A DNA stretch of 64,000 nt. It comes from Amycolatopsis sp. WQ 127309. GTDB taxonomy: Bacteria > Actinomycetota > Actinomycetes > Mycobacteriales > Pseudonocardiaceae. Of the stretch, positions 32,720-41,376 are shown piece after piece; within the stretch, counting starts at the first letter, position 1; each line of letters begins with the position of its first letter. The notes under the pieces were generated by a model. That model searched no databases and had not been told where the DNA came from. It was given only the letters and a program-made list of their open reading frames with translations. The DNA lies in the NCBI RefSeq assembly GCF_023023025.1, contig NZ_CP095481.1:9871001-9935000 (forward strand), given 5' to 3'. Position numbers and translations under genes: made by a program.

Positions 32720-33729
32720 CCGGCACTTCCCCGGTCGAACGTCGTGGCCGCGTGCCGGACCCGGGCCGCGGCCTCGGCCAAGCGGGTCGCGAACGGCTCA
32801 TCGGTGCTCGCCCGGCCGGCGATGCGGCCGGCCAGCCCGGCGAGTTCCGGGCCGCCGGGGAGCAGGAGCAGATCCACTCCCGCGTCGAGCGCCGCCATGA
32901 CGGTCTCGGGCAGCGAACGCCCCCTGGTCGTGCTGGGCGTGTCCAGGTCGTCGCTGACGACGAGCCCGTCGAACCCGAGGTCGTGGCGCAGCAGCCGCAT
33001 GATCTCGGCCGAGGTCGACGCGGGCTCGGCGGGATCGATCGCCGGCACCACCACCGGCCCGGTCATCACCGCGCGCACCCCGGCCGACACCACCCGGCGG
33101 AAGGGCTCCAGGTCGGCCGGGCGGGACACGTCCAGCGCGGTGTCGTGCACCGCGGGATCGAGGGCGAGTTCCGGGTGGCCGGGGAAGTGCTTCGCCACCG
33201 CGAGCACCCCGGCGCTCTGGACTCCCGTGACGAACGCGGCGCCGACGCGACCGACCTCTTCGTGGTCGAAGGGCAGCGTCCGGCCGGCGAGCCACGGGTT
33301 CTCCCCCGACAGCACGTCGAGCACCGGCGAGAGGAACACGGTCACCCCCAGCGCGCGGGCGGCGGTCGCGACGGCCGCCGCGGCCGCGGCGATCTCCTCG
33401 GCGGGCAGTCCCCGCAGCGAGCCGGCGTCCGGGAAGGCGGGCACCAGGTCGTGCAGCCGGGCGATCCCCCACGGCTCCTGGTCCACCGCGAACAGGAGCG
33501 GGGCGGCGGCGGTGTCGGCCAGTTCGGCGACGAACGCCGTGAAATCCCCGGCCGACTCCCCGGCCCGCCGTTCCGGGGACATCGCCCGGGCGACGTACTC
33601 GGCGCGGGTCTCCCCGATCAGGACCGCCTGCGTGCCCCGTCGCACCAGGTCACGAAGCCACGGATCCACCTTCAGTTCGCCGGCGACCGGCAGCAGGACG
33701 GCGTACGCGTCACGCTCGAACTCGGTCAC
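32704..33729 (-). CDS. Glycoside hydrolase family 3, NagZ-like beta-N-acetylhexosaminidase
   Basis: 341 aa, one domain and no signal peptide, as in cytoplasmic NagZ. The NagZ-type motif begins KHFPGH (residues 180-185), but continues PELALDPAVHD instead of the usual GDTxxDSH. The nucleophile is in LVVSDDLD (Asp260), and a substrate-binding arginine is probably in the FAVDQEPWGIARL region. It would release N-acetylglucosamine or a related sugar from cell-wall fragments or chitobiose-like compounds. GTG start with GGAGG. It is divergent from a LacI-DeoR regulator pair. Confidence 0.82.
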   Translation of the reverse strand: MTEFERDAYAVLLPVAGELKVDPWLRDLVRRGTQAVLIGETRAEYVARAMSPERRAGESAGDFTAFVAELADTAAAPLLFAVDQEPWGIARLHDLVPAFPDAGSLRGLPAEEIAAAAAAVATAARALGVTVFLSPVLDVLSGENPWLAGRTLPFDHEEVGRVGAAFVTGVQSAGVLAVAKHFPGHPELALDPAVHDTALDVSRPADLEPFRRVVSAGVRAVMTGPVVVPAIDPAEPASTSAEIMRLLRHDLGFDGLVVSDDLDTPSTTRGRSLPETVMAALDAGVDLLLLPGGPELAGLAGRIAGRASTDEPFATRLAEAAARVRHAATTFDRGSAGWAMS

Positions 33730-33757
33730 ATTCGACCTCCTATCGACTCCGCAGCGT

Positions 33758-33777
33758 AGTTAGTGATACGATTAACT
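33758..33777. promoter_or_regulatory. Candidate LacI operator between GH3 and LacI genes
   Basis: A 20-bp dyad of the form AGTTA...TAACT with partial internal symmetry (14 of 20 positions symmetric). It is the most AT-rich stretch of the 126-bp gap between the divergent GH3 (33729) and LacI (33856) genes, so it may also overlap the promoters. The adjacent LacI protein is the probable ligand. Confidence 0.55.
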
Positions 33778-33855
33778 TTGCACAGAGGGTACGCGTCCGA
33801 TCGACGCTGTCAAGCCGTCGTCGCCACGGCGGACCCGATCGAGGAGACTTCGCCG

Positions 33856-34938
33856 ATGGTCACGATGAAGGACGTCGCCCGGGCCGCCGGGGTGTCGCAG
33901 GCCGCGGTGTCCTACGCCTACAACCGGCCGGAGAAGCTCTCCGCGGCCCAGCGGCAGGCCATCATGGAGATCGCCGCCCAGCTCGGCTACGCCGGGCCGA
34001 ACGCCGTCGGCGCCAGCCTCCGCTCCGGCCGCAGCGGTGCGATCGGCGTGATGCTGATGGACACCCTCGAATACGCCTTCACCGACCCGTCCACCCGGTG
34101 CCTGCTCGAGGGGATCGTGCAGACGCGGCGCTTCGACGACCTGGCCCTCACCCTGCTGCCGCTCCCCCACCGCGGCGTGCCGGCGGCCGTCGGCGAACCA
34201 CGAAGCGGTGACCAGGCCGCGCTGCGGGGCCTGGTCGACGGCGTGATCGTGCACTGCCTGCCCGACGACCACTCGGCGTTGCTGACCCTCCAGTCGCGGG
34301 GTATCCCGATGATCATCATCGACGCCCCGCACCTGCCGGGCGTGCCGCTCGTCGGCATCGCCGACCGGGAGGCCGCGCGCGAGCAGGTCGAGCACCTGCT
34401 CGGGCTGGGACACCGGCGCTTCGGGATCATCGCGGAACGTCTGCTGCCGGACGGTTTCCACGGGCTCGTCGACGCGCGGCGGCGCGCCCGGTGCGCCGAA
34501 CGCGTCGTGCGGGAGCGGATCGCCGGCTACCAGGAGGCCTGCGAGGCCGCCGGCCTGGACTTCGAGCAGGTCCCCGTGGTGGAGGCCGGCGGGTTCGACC
34601 TCGCCGCGGGTGTCCCGGCGGCACACGATCTCCTCACCGGCACCGAGGTGACCGCGGTCGTGGCCACTTCGGACACGATGGCGATCGCCGTGCTGGAAGC
34701 GGCGCGCGACCGCGGGCTGCGGGTGCCCGAAGACCTGTCGGTCGTCGGGTTCGACGACGCTCCCGAAGCCGCTCCCCGCGGCCTGACCACCATCCGGCAG
34801 CCGATGGTCCACAAGGGACGGATCGCCGCCGAGCTCCTCTTCGGGTTGCTGCGTGGCGATCCGAAGCCGGACGACGTGTACCTGCCGACCGAACTCGTGC
34901 GCCGCCGCACGTCCGGCGCACCGAGGGTGACGCGATGA
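33856..34938 (+). CDS. LacI-family transcriptional regulator
   Basis: 360 aa. HTH: TMKDVARAAGVSQAAVSYAY NRPEKLS region at residues 3-30, then the hinge around NAVGASLRSGRSGAIGV and a periplasmic-binding-protein-like sensor domain (GVMLMDTLEYAFTDPSTRCL; MIIIDAPHLPGVPLVGIADR; VVGFDDAPEAAPRGLTTIRQ). The ATG at 33856 has GAGGAG upstream and places the HTH at the N-terminus. It is divergent from the GH3 glycosidase and overlaps the next gene (DeoR) by ATGA, so the two regulators are made together. Confidence 0.92.
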   Translation: MVTMKDVARAAGVSQAAVSYAYNRPEKLSAAQRQAIMEIAAQLGYAGPNAVGASLRSGRSGAIGVMLMDTLEYAFTDPSTRCLLEGIVQTRRFDDLALTLLPLPHRGVPAAVGEPRSGDQAALRGLVDGVIVHCLPDDHSALLTLQSRGIPMIIIDAPHLPGVPLVGIADREAAREQVEHLLGLGHRRFGIIAERLLPDGFHGLVDARRRARCAERVVRERIAGYQEACEAAGLDFEQVPVVEAGGFDLAAGVPAAHDLLTGTEVTAVVATSDTMAIAVLEAARDRGLRVPEDLSVVGFDDAPEAAPRGLTTIRQPMVHKGRIAAELLFGLLRGDPKPDDVYLPTELVRRRTSGAPRVTR

Positions 34939-35693
34939 GAAACGACGACCGCCGGAAAACCATCGTCGAACAGCTACGCGGCACCGGCACGGTCACGGTC
35001 GCCGAACTGGTCGCCGTGACCACGGTGTCCGAGATGACCATCCGCCGCGATCTGGACGTCCTGGCCGCGCAGGGGGTGCTGCGCCGCGTCCACGGTGGCG
35101 CGGTCCTGCTCCGCCGGGCCGAGGCGGAGTCGTTCGACGCCCGGCTCACCACGGCCGCCGAAGCCAAGGAGGCCATCGGCGCCACGGTCGCCTCGATGAT
35201 CGCCGACGGCGAGACCGTCGTCCTCGACCGCGGCACGACAGCCCTGGCGGTCGCCCGGCACCTGCGCGACCGCCCGGTCACGGTGATGCCGCTTTCCCTG
35301 CACGCGGCGCTCGCGCTCCTGGACGGCACCCAGGCCGAGGTGCTCCTGCCCGGCGGGCAGCCGTCGCGTCAGGAGCTCGCGCTGGCCGGGCCGCTCGCCC
35401 TGGTTTCCGTGCGGTCACTCCGGTTCGACGTGGCGGTGCTCGGCGCGCCCGCGTTCAGCACCGGCACCGGGATCACCACGCCCGACCTCGCCGACGGCGA
35501 GATGAAGCGGCAGGCGCTGGCGGTCGCGGGCCGCGCGATCCTCGCCGTCGACGGCACCAAGTGGGGCCGCACCGCCCTGGTCCGGGTCTGCCCGCCGGAC
35601 GCGCTCGACGCCGTCGTCACCGACACCTCGGCGCCGCAAGCCGAGCGAGACGCCCTGCTCGCCGCCGGCGTCCACGTGGAGCAGTGCCCCTAA
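34935..35693 (+). CDS. DeoR/GlpR-family transcriptional regulator
   Basis: 252 aa. N-terminal DeoR winged helix: VTVAELVAVTTVSEMTIRRD followed by LDVLAAQGVLRRVHGGA. The C-terminal sugar-phosphate sensor (isomerase-like) domain contains VVLDRGTTALAVARHL and DVAVLGAPAFSTGTGITTPD. The ATG overlaps the LacI stop. A co-transcribed LacI-DeoR pair opposite a glycosidase suggests two-step sensing of a free sugar and its phosphate in amino-sugar or glycan use; this is inference. Confidence 0.9.
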   Translation: MRNDDRRKTIVEQLRGTGTVTVAELVAVTTVSEMTIRRDLDVLAAQGVLRRVHGGAVLLRRAEAESFDARLTTAAEAKEAIGATVASMIADGETVVLDRGTTALAVARHLRDRPVTVMPLSLHAALALLDGTQAEVLLPGGQPSRQELALAGPLALVSVRSLRFDVAVLGAPAFSTGTGITTPDLADGEMKRQALAVAGRAILAVDGTKWGRTALVRVCPPDALDAVVTDTSAPQAERDALLAAGVHVEQCP

Positions 35694-35698
35694 CTACC

Positions 35699-36370
35699 AT
35701 GGCGGGCATGGGCGACGAGGACGGTGCCGGAGACCAGCCTGGGCGAGCACGGTCCTACCGCAAGGCCGAAGAGCGGCGTGAGCAGGTCCTGGCGAAGGCG
35801 ATCGAGCTGTTCGCCCAGCACGGCGTCGACACCTCGCTGCGCTCGATCGGTGAAGCGATCGGGGTTTCCCACGCCGCGCTGCGGTACTACTTCCCGTCCC
35901 GCGACGACCTGCTGATCGCCGTCTACCAGGCCCACGAGGCCGCCGAGGACGAGGAAGACGGCGACTCGGCGACCGCGGTGCTGAAACGCAGCGCGTTGCG
36001 CAACCGCGAAGTCCCGGGCCTGGTCGAGCTGTACGCGACCTTGACGACCGACGCCCTGCAACCCGACCGCCACCCGGCGGTACGGGACTTCGTCTGGCAG
36101 CGGTTCCGGCGGGTACGAGCAGAACTCGCCGACATGGTGCGCGAGGGACAGAGCACCGACGTGGACGCCGACGACGCGGCGGCCCTGCTGGTCGCCGCCT
36201 CCGACGGGCTGCAGGTGCAGTGGCTGCTCGACCCGGAGGCGGTCGACGTGCACCGCGTGCTGAGCCTGCTGGAACGGCTGGTGCTCGGCTCAGCGCGCCC
36301 GCGCCAGGACGGCGAGACCGAGCACGGCGGCCAGCGCGAACCCGGCGGGAACCAGGAACACCAGCGGTAG
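35699..36370 (+). CDS. TetR-family transcriptional regulator
   Basis: 223 aa from ATG 35699 (ATG 35708 is equally possible). HTH: GVDTSLRSIGEAIGVSHAAL then RYYFPSRDDLLIAVYQAH. The C-terminal domain includes LVELYATLTTDALQPDRHPA, as in TetR_C_6-type proteins. It starts 6 bp after the DeoR gene. The last 81 bp overlap the convergent MFS gene, an unusually long coding overlap; the C-terminal tail encoded there (rich in Gly, Gln, Glu, His) may be dispensable. It may control the MFS gene through the palindrome at 37554-37580. Confidence 0.85.
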   Translation: MAGMGDEDGAGDQPGRARSYRKAEERREQVLAKAIELFAQHGVDTSLRSIGEAIGVSHAALRYYFPSRDDLLIAVYQAHEAAEDEEDGDSATAVLKRSALRNREVPGLVELYATLTTDALQPDRHPAVRDFVWQRFRRVRAELADMVREGQSTDVDADDAAALLVAASDGLQVQWLLDPEAVDVHRVLSLLERLVLGSARPRQDGETEHGGQREPGGNQEHQR

Positions 36371-37537
36371 CCCGATCCAGGCCGCGCCCAGCCCGCCGGC
36401 CAGCCCGCCCAGCGCGGAGCTGAGCGCGGTCGAACTCAGGAAGATCGCCGAGGCCGTCGCCACCGCCCGCGGCAACAGCCGCTGCGCGACGATGATCCCC
36501 AAGGTCGCGAACACCCCCCAGACCCCGCCCATCAGGACCTGCCCGGCGAACAACCCGGCCGCGGTACCGGTCAACGCGAAGCAGAGGTTCGCACCGACCC
36601 CGAACCCGGCGGCCAGCACCATCAGCCGCACCTCACCCGTCCGACGGGCGACGACCACCGCGACGGGCATGAGCACCAGCTCCACCAACGGCTGGATACC
36701 GATGATCGCGCCGCTGAGCGCCGGGCTGAACCCCAGCCGGTCGTTCATGTAGATCGGCAGGAACGCGTATTTGACCGACTCACCGGCGTAGACGCAGATG
36801 TAGAGCGCCGTGAAGGCGAGCAACGGCAGCATCGCGCGGACGCCGGGCCTGACCGAGCGCGGCTTACCCGCTGCCGCGGCGGCGTTGAGTACGCCCGGAT
36901 CGCGCAGCGCGCCCAACGGCACCAGCTGCGCCAGGGTCGCGACCGCCGTCGCGAACAGCATCACACGGGAGCCGGCCACGGCCGCCAGGAACGACCCCGC
37001 CACCGGCCCCACGACCCAGCCCGCGGTGAGCGCCATCCGCACGATCGCCACGACCCCGTCGTTGGCCGGGCTCGGACGCAGCGCCGCCTGGTCGTGGATG
37101 GCCGCGAACAGCTGCGACGTCGCGGCACCGGCGAAGCCGAGCACGACCGCGCTCACCACGAACGGCACCCACAACCGCGGCGCGAGAGCGATCGCCGTCC
37201 ACCCGGCGAACCCGACGACCGCGCACAGCCGGAACAACCCCAGCCGCGAACCGGTGCGGTCGGAGCGGGCCCCCACCAGATAACCCGCCACCGGCGCGGT
37301 GAGGTTGGTCAGGTAGTAGAGACCCGCGACCGTCAGCGACGCGTGCAGCTCGCCGACCAGGAACGACGCGATCTGCGGGGCCGCGGCGGAGAACCCCAGC
37401 CCGGACAGGAACAACGCCACCGTCGACCGGAGGTACAGCGGGGTGGACCACACCAGCCGCAACGCCGTCTGCCCGGGCTGTCCGGTTCCGGGATCGAGAC
37501 CCGCTCCGCTCCGCGCACCGGGAGGTTGTCCGCTCAT
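36290..37537 (-). CDS. MFS transporter, sugar-efflux (SetA)-like
   Basis: 415 aa with about 12 hydrophobic segments. LYYLTNLTAPVAGYLVGARSDRTGSR is the loop-2/3 region with the MFS GxxxDRxG motif, and KYAFLPIYMNDRLG then SPALSGAIIGIQP are like SetA/SotB-type sugar efflux carriers. It probably exports sugars or small drugs from the cytoplasm. A perfect 27-bp palindrome lies 17 bp before its ATG, so it is tightly controlled. It is convergent with, and overlaps, the TetR gene. Confidence 0.87.
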   Translation of the reverse strand: MSGQPPGARSGAGLDPGTGQPGQTALRLVWSTPLYLRSTVALFLSGLGFSAAAPQIASFLVGELHASLTVAGLYYLTNLTAPVAGYLVGARSDRTGSRLGLFRLCAVVGFAGWTAIALAPRLWVPFVVSAVVLGFAGAATSQLFAAIHDQAALRPSPANDGVVAIVRMALTAGWVVGPVAGSFLAAVAGSRVMLFATAVATLAQLVPLGALRDPGVLNAAAAAGKPRSVRPGVRAMLPLLAFTALYICVYAGESVKYAFLPIYMNDRLGFSPALSGAIIGIQPLVELVLMPVAVVVARRTGEVRLMVLAAGFGVGANLCFALTGTAAGLFAGQVLMGGVWGVFATLGIIVAQRLLPRAVATASAIFLSSTALSSALGGLAGGLGAAWIGLPLVFLVPAGFALAAVLGLAVLARAR

Positions 37538-37553
37538 TCCGCGAACCTACCCT

Positions 37554-37580
37554 CAAGATTCTTCCAATGGAAGAATCTTG
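37554..37580. promoter_or_regulatory. Perfect 27-bp palindrome upstream of the MFS gene
   Basis: CAAGATTCTTCC (37554-37565) and its exact complement (37569-37580) surround AAT. It is AT-rich and begins 17 bp upstream of the MFS start codon, so it should be an operator, probably covering the promoter or the transcription start. The TetR gene on the other side of the transporter is the nearest candidate regulator. A 12-bp stem with a 3-nt loop could also fold in RNA. Confidence 0.8.
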
Positions 37581-38084
37581 GGCCAGCCGGACCCATCAGC
37601 GGGCCGCCCGCGCCGAAGAAGCCGGTTCTCGAACGCGTCGTCGCAGAACAACCGTGCCACTGGCGGAACCCCCGGCAGGTTGCCGGGCGGGCTGCCCAGC
37701 AGCTCATGGCACACGCGCTGGTGCCTCACCGCCGGACGGCGCCCCGGCGGCAACGGTGCCGTTCACCCGGTCCAGTGGTCTCCGCCGCCAGACGTCATTC
37801 CCGGCGCCCGGCACCTCTTGCTTGATGTTGCGGTGGCCGGGCGACACGCCCCCCGACCGGCCGGCCACCGCAACACTTCCGCTTCGCTCAGCGCTGCCTC
37901 GTGTGGCCGAGGCGCTGACTGGCCGCCGCGGCGGCAGCGGTCGGAGGGTCACCGCCCGCGATCGGCGCTCTCGCGGCTGCGGTGAACTGTGGATCGCGCC
38001 CTTCGCCTACCCCCAGACCCGCTTCGGCCTGACCCTGCGCCGCCTGCTCGACAAAGCTCTCACCTCGCCGAAGCTCGCACGGTC
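37581..38084. other. Gene-free stretch with a 14-bp inverted repeat
   Basis: No convincing gene: the open frames are rich in Arg, Pro, Ala and Ser, lack third-position preference and have no family motif. The stretch contains an exact inverted repeat, GTTGCGGTGGCCGG at 37827-37840 and its complement at 37861-37874, around a 20-bp loop. This could be a terminator for the minus-strand cupin operon that ends at 38085, although it lies about 210 bp away, or the trace of a small mobile element. Nothing else was recognised. Confidence 0.5.
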
Positions 38085-38606
38085 TCAGCGTTGGGGCGCG
38101 GTCCGCGCCCAGGTGTTGGTGCTCAGCGAAGACCAGTAGTTGTCGAGCAACCGGCCGAACGCGTCCGGGTTGGGCAGCTCCAGATCCTTCGGCGGCAGCT
38201 CCCGGCGCTCCGCGGGCTTCCCGATCCCAGCGATGATCTGCTCGACGCCACCGGGCGCGTAACCGTTGAGTACATGCGTTTCCCGGGTAGTGGTGAACCC
38301 GTGGTCGGTGCCGCGCGGGATCCAGATCGAGTCTCCCGCCGTGGCGGTGAGCTTGCGCGCGCCGACCTGCATGTCCATCGAGCCGCTGAACACGAAGAAC
38401 CATTCGTCGACGTTGTGGACGTGCAGCGGCGGCCCGACCCCGGCCCGCATCCACTGTTCGATGACCGAGAACGAGCCACCGGTCCGGTGGACGTCGGCCA
38501 GGATCACCCACAGCGTGTCGTAGAACCAGTACGCGGGCGCATCGTCCTTGCTGGCAACAAAAGCGTCCCGGGCCGGGAACGTGGTGACGGGGTTGGGCGA
38601 TGGCAT
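38085..38606 (-). CDS. Cupin-domain protein (quercetinase-like)
   Basis: 173 aa. A single cupin barrel with motif 1 GPPLHVHNVDEWFFVFSG (two His and a Glu as metal ligands) and motif 2 GDSIWIPRGTDHGF (His). It is similar in outline to flavonol/quercetin dioxygenase-like cupins of actinobacteria. It may be a metal-dependent dioxygenase or isomerase, or only a small-molecule binder. It is the last gene of an operon with two NmrA-like proteins (28 bp after the second). TetR control is probable. Confidence 0.85.
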   Translation of the reverse strand: MPSPNPVTTFPARDAFVASKDDAPAYWFYDTLWVILADVHRTGGSFSVIEQWMRAGVGPPLHVHNVDEWFFVFSGSMDMQVGARKLTATAGDSIWIPRGTDHGFTTTRETHVLNGYAPGGVEQIIAGIGKPAERRELPPKDLELPNPDAFGRLLDNYWSSLSTNTWARTAPQR

Positions 38607-38634
38607 CGTGGCTCCTCGAAGGTGAAGTGGGGTA

Positions 38635-39504
38635 TCAGCGGACTGCGGCGCGGACGGCCTCGGCCAGTGGCGTCGCAGGACGGCCCAGCAGTCGCGCGAG
38701 ATCCTGACTGCCGGTTGCCAGGTCGCCGTGCGCGACGGAGGCGTCCAGGGCCGCGACGAACTCGGCGCTCCCCTGGTTCAGGCCCGCTTGGCGCAGCGAG
38801 GACGTGTACTCCTCGACCGGCAGGTCGCGGTAGACCACCGAGGTGCCGGTGACCTGGCTGGTGACCCGGGCCAACTCGGCGAGGTCGAAGGCCGACCCAC
38901 CGAGTTCGTAGCTCCGGTCGCCCGGCTCGTCCTGCAGCAACGCCGTCACCGCGGCGGCGGCGTAGTCCTGACGTGTCGCCGCGGAGATCCGGCCGGCGCC
39001 TGCCGCGCCGAGGATCTCGCCGCGCCGCAGGTACTCGTCCAGCTGACCGGTGTAGTTCTCGGTGTACCAGCCGTTGCGCAGGAGCGTGAACGGGACGCCA
39101 GCCTCGCGCAGCACTCGCTCGGTGTCCTGGTGCTCTCCCGCCAGCGGGTTGGTCGTGTCGTCGGCGTTGAGCATGCTCGTGTAGACGATGCGTGAAGTCC
39201 CCGCCGACCTGGCCGCGTCGATGACGTTGGTGTGGTGGGCGACCCGCCGGCCCGGCTCGCTGCTGGAGACGAGCAGCAGCCGGTCGACGCCGGCCAGCGC
39301 GACGGCCAGGGACCGCGGGCAAGAGTAGTCCGCTTCGCGCACCTGCACCCCGCGCTCGGCGAGGTCGGCGGCCTTGCCCGGCGTGCGCACGACCGCGACG
39401 AGGTCAGAGGCGGGCACCCCGCGGTGCACCAGTTCCAGGACGGCGAGGCGGCCCAGCTGCCCCGAAGCGCCGGTGACCGCGTAGGTCCGGACAGGGAGCT
39501 TCAC
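38635..39504 (-). CDS. NmrA-like NAD(P)H-binding oxidoreductase (QorB-type)
   Basis: 289 aa. Rossmann start YAVTGASGQLGRLAVLELVH, then VAVVRTPGKAADLAERGVQV followed by READY; later LLVSSSEPGRRVAHHTNVID and FTLLRNGWYTENY. This is the NmrA/quinone oxidoreductase 2 (QorB) branch of atypical SDRs, which bind NADPH and reduce quinones or act as redox sensors. The GTG start overlaps the stop of the other NmrA gene by 4 nt. It is the middle gene of a three-gene operon. Confidence 0.88.
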   Translation of the reverse strand: MKLPVRTYAVTGASGQLGRLAVLELVHRGVPASDLVAVVRTPGKAADLAERGVQVREADYSCPRSLAVALAGVDRLLLVSSSEPGRRVAHHTNVIDAARSAGTSRIVYTSMLNADDTTNPLAGEHQDTERVLREAGVPFTLLRNGWYTENYTGQLDEYLRRGEILGAAGAGRISAATRQDYAAAAVTALLQDEPGDRSYELGGSAFDLAELARVTSQVTGTSVVYRDLPVEEYTSSLRQAGLNQGSAEFVAALDASVAHGDLATGSQDLARLLGRPATPLAEAVRAAVR

Positions 39505-40346
39505 GAGAACACCTCGATGTGATCGGTGACGAACTTCTCGAAGCCGCGCGCCGGCCGGCCGAGGATCGACGGCACGTCGTCGGTGAGGTAGTCGCAGTCG
39601 CCCTCGGCGAACAACCCCACCGCTTGCGCGTTCATCGCCGCCAGTCCCGCCGGCAAGCCGACCTCGACCAGCGCCCGTGTCTGTTCCTCGACCGTCAGCG
39701 GCTCGAACGCGATCGGCCGCCCGAGCACCTTCGAGAGGACCACCGCGGCGTCGGCGAACGAGATCGACTCGGGCCCGGTCGGCCAGTACGTCTTGCCCGC
39801 GTGCCCAGCCGGAGTGACCGCGATCTCCGCGGCGACGGCGGCGACATCCCGCGCGTCGATCATCCCGAGACGGCCCTCGCCGGCCGCCGACCCGAAGCTG
39901 CTCTCCTTCACGATCGACGGAGCCGACATGAAGAAGTTCTGCATGTAGGCGTTGTTGCGCAGCAGGGTGTAGCTCAGTCCGGACGCGATCAGCCCGTCCT
40001 CGATCTCCGCTTGACCGCGTCGCCGGGCGATCGGCGAATCCGCCGACGCCTTGCTGGTCACCTTCACCACGTGCCCGGCGCCCGCCCGGACCGCGCTCCT
40101 GATCACGCCCAGCTCCTGCTCGGGGACCGCCGGGCTGACCAGCACCACCGACGAGACCCCGCGCATCGCCGCATCGACTGTCTCCGGAACGCCGAGGTCA
40201 CCGGCGACCACCTCCACGCCTGCGTCTGCCAGTGCGGCAGCCTTCCCGGGGTCGCGGACCAGGACCCGGACCCGTTCTCCCCGCTCGGCCAGCAGCCGCG
40301 CCGCTTCCGAGCCCACCTTGCCCGCGGTCGTGATCAATACCGTCAC
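39501..40346 (-). CDS. NmrA-family NAD(P)H-binding protein
   Basis: 281 aa. TVLITTAGKVGSEAARLLAE replaces the normal TGATGxxG loop with TTAGKVGS, as in many NmrA-like redox sensor proteins. Further, VRVLVRDPGKAAALADAGVE followed by VVAGDL, and YTLLRNNAYMQNF. The GTG at 40346 is chosen because AAGGAG lies before it and the Rossmann strand then begins at residue 2; a longer start at 40382 would run through the operator. It is the first gene of the NmrA-NmrA-cupin operon, divergent from a TetR gene. Confidence 0.88.
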   Translation of the reverse strand: MTVLITTAGKVGSEAARLLAERGERVRVLVRDPGKAAALADAGVEVVAGDLGVPETVDAAMRGVSSVVLVSPAVPEQELGVIRSAVRAGAGHVVKVTSKASADSPIARRRGQAEIEDGLIASGLSYTLLRNNAYMQNFFMSAPSIVKESSFGSAAGEGRLGMIDARDVAAVAAEIAVTPAGHAGKTYWPTGPESISFADAAVVLSKVLGRPIAFEPLTVEEQTRALVEVGLPAGLAAMNAQAVGLFAEGDCDYLTDDVPSILGRPARGFEKFVTDHIEVFS

Positions 40347-40365
40347 ACTGTCTCCTTGGTTTAAT

Positions 40366-40383
40366 TTTGGAGTTAACCCCAAA
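40366..40383. promoter_or_regulatory. Near-perfect palindromic operator of the NmrA operon
   Basis: TTTGGAGTTAACCCCAAA, an 18-bp palindrome with one mismatched pair, centred on GTTAAC. It lies between the NmrA start (40346) and the TetR start (40430), within an unusually AT-rich gap. Autoregulatory binding by the adjacent TetR protein is the simplest reading. Confidence 0.75.
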
Positions 40384-40429
40384 GATAGTACTCGCTCTAA
40401 TCTTGGAGCGCCGCTGCTAGGCTGTGGCG

Positions 40430-41065
40430 ATGACGAGTCCCGGACTTCGCGAGCGCAAGAAAGCGCGTACCCGCAGGCTCATCGCCGACACGGCGGCCCG
40501 GCTGTTCGCCGAGCACGGTTACGAGCACGTGTCGGTCAGCGACGTGGCGCGCGAAGCCGAAGTCGCCGAGCAGACCGTCTACAACTACTTCCGGACCAAG
40601 GAACAGCTGGTCACCGACCGGGAGGAGCAGATCCGGCAGCGGCTGTGCGACCTCGTCCGCGACCGGCCGGCCGGCACGAGCCCGGCGGCCGCCGTCCGCG
40701 GCTTCGTCCTCGAGTCCGTCGCCGGGATCCGGCGCATCCCGGCGGAGCTCTGGCGGGGAGAGCTCGGTCACCTCGCGGCCATCAGCCCGGCCGTCCACCG
40801 GCTGGCCCTGGAACTGACCGACCGCCAGGCCGCCGCGCTCGCCGAAGCCATCACCGACACCGGTACCGCCTCATCGGAAGTCGCCGAGCTGCAGGGGATC
40901 GCGCTGGCCGGGGTGTTCCGGATCATCATCGTCGAGGCCGGCCGGCGCACCGTCGAAGGGCAGTGCCAGGAGGCGATCGCCGACGCGCTGTACCCGATGA
41001 TCGAAAACGTCCTCGACGAACTCGACCACTGGTTCACCACGCCGCGGCCACCGGCGACAACGTGA
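40430..41065 (+). CDS. TetR-family transcriptional regulator
   Basis: 211 aa. HTH: GYEHVSVSDVAREAEVAEQT then VYNYFRTKEQLVTDREEQ. The start could also be the in-frame GTG at 40424. The C-terminal domain includes LELTDRQAAALAEAITD, as in AcrR-like proteins. It is divergent from the NmrA-NmrA-cupin operon with a palindrome between them; it probably represses that operon in answer to a xenobiotic or quinone-like compound, by inference. It is the last intact gene before the decayed stretch. Confidence 0.9.
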   Translation: MTSPGLRERKKARTRRLIADTAARLFAEHGYEHVSVSDVAREAEVAEQTVYNYFRTKEQLVTDREEQIRQRLCDLVRDRPAGTSPAAAVRGFVLESVAGIRRIPAELWRGELGHLAAISPAVHRLALELTDRQAAALAEAITDTGTASSEVAELQGIALAGVFRIIIVEAGRRTVEGQCQEAIADALYPMIENVLDELDHWFTTPRPPATT

Positions 41066-41376
41066 CGGGAGACCGGCCCGCGCCGGTCCGGCCAAGGATC
41101 CCGGCCACCGCCCGGATCGGCTTCGGCCACGATGCCGCAGCCGCACCACCCGATGGCTTCGAACTGCTCGCGTGGTCAAGCGCCGAAGACCACCTCCAAC
41201 GTCCCGACTTCCGTGTTCAGCCCGGCGACAGCGCGTCCGCCACTGCGAACCTCACCTCACGAGCACGCGACAACGCCGGCCACTGCCCGGTCGAGGCCAA
41301 GAAACCCGTCGAACAGGCTCGCCACCACCGACGCCGTTTCCGCCGGGCGGTGCGGCAGCCCCGAACGACGACGTCG

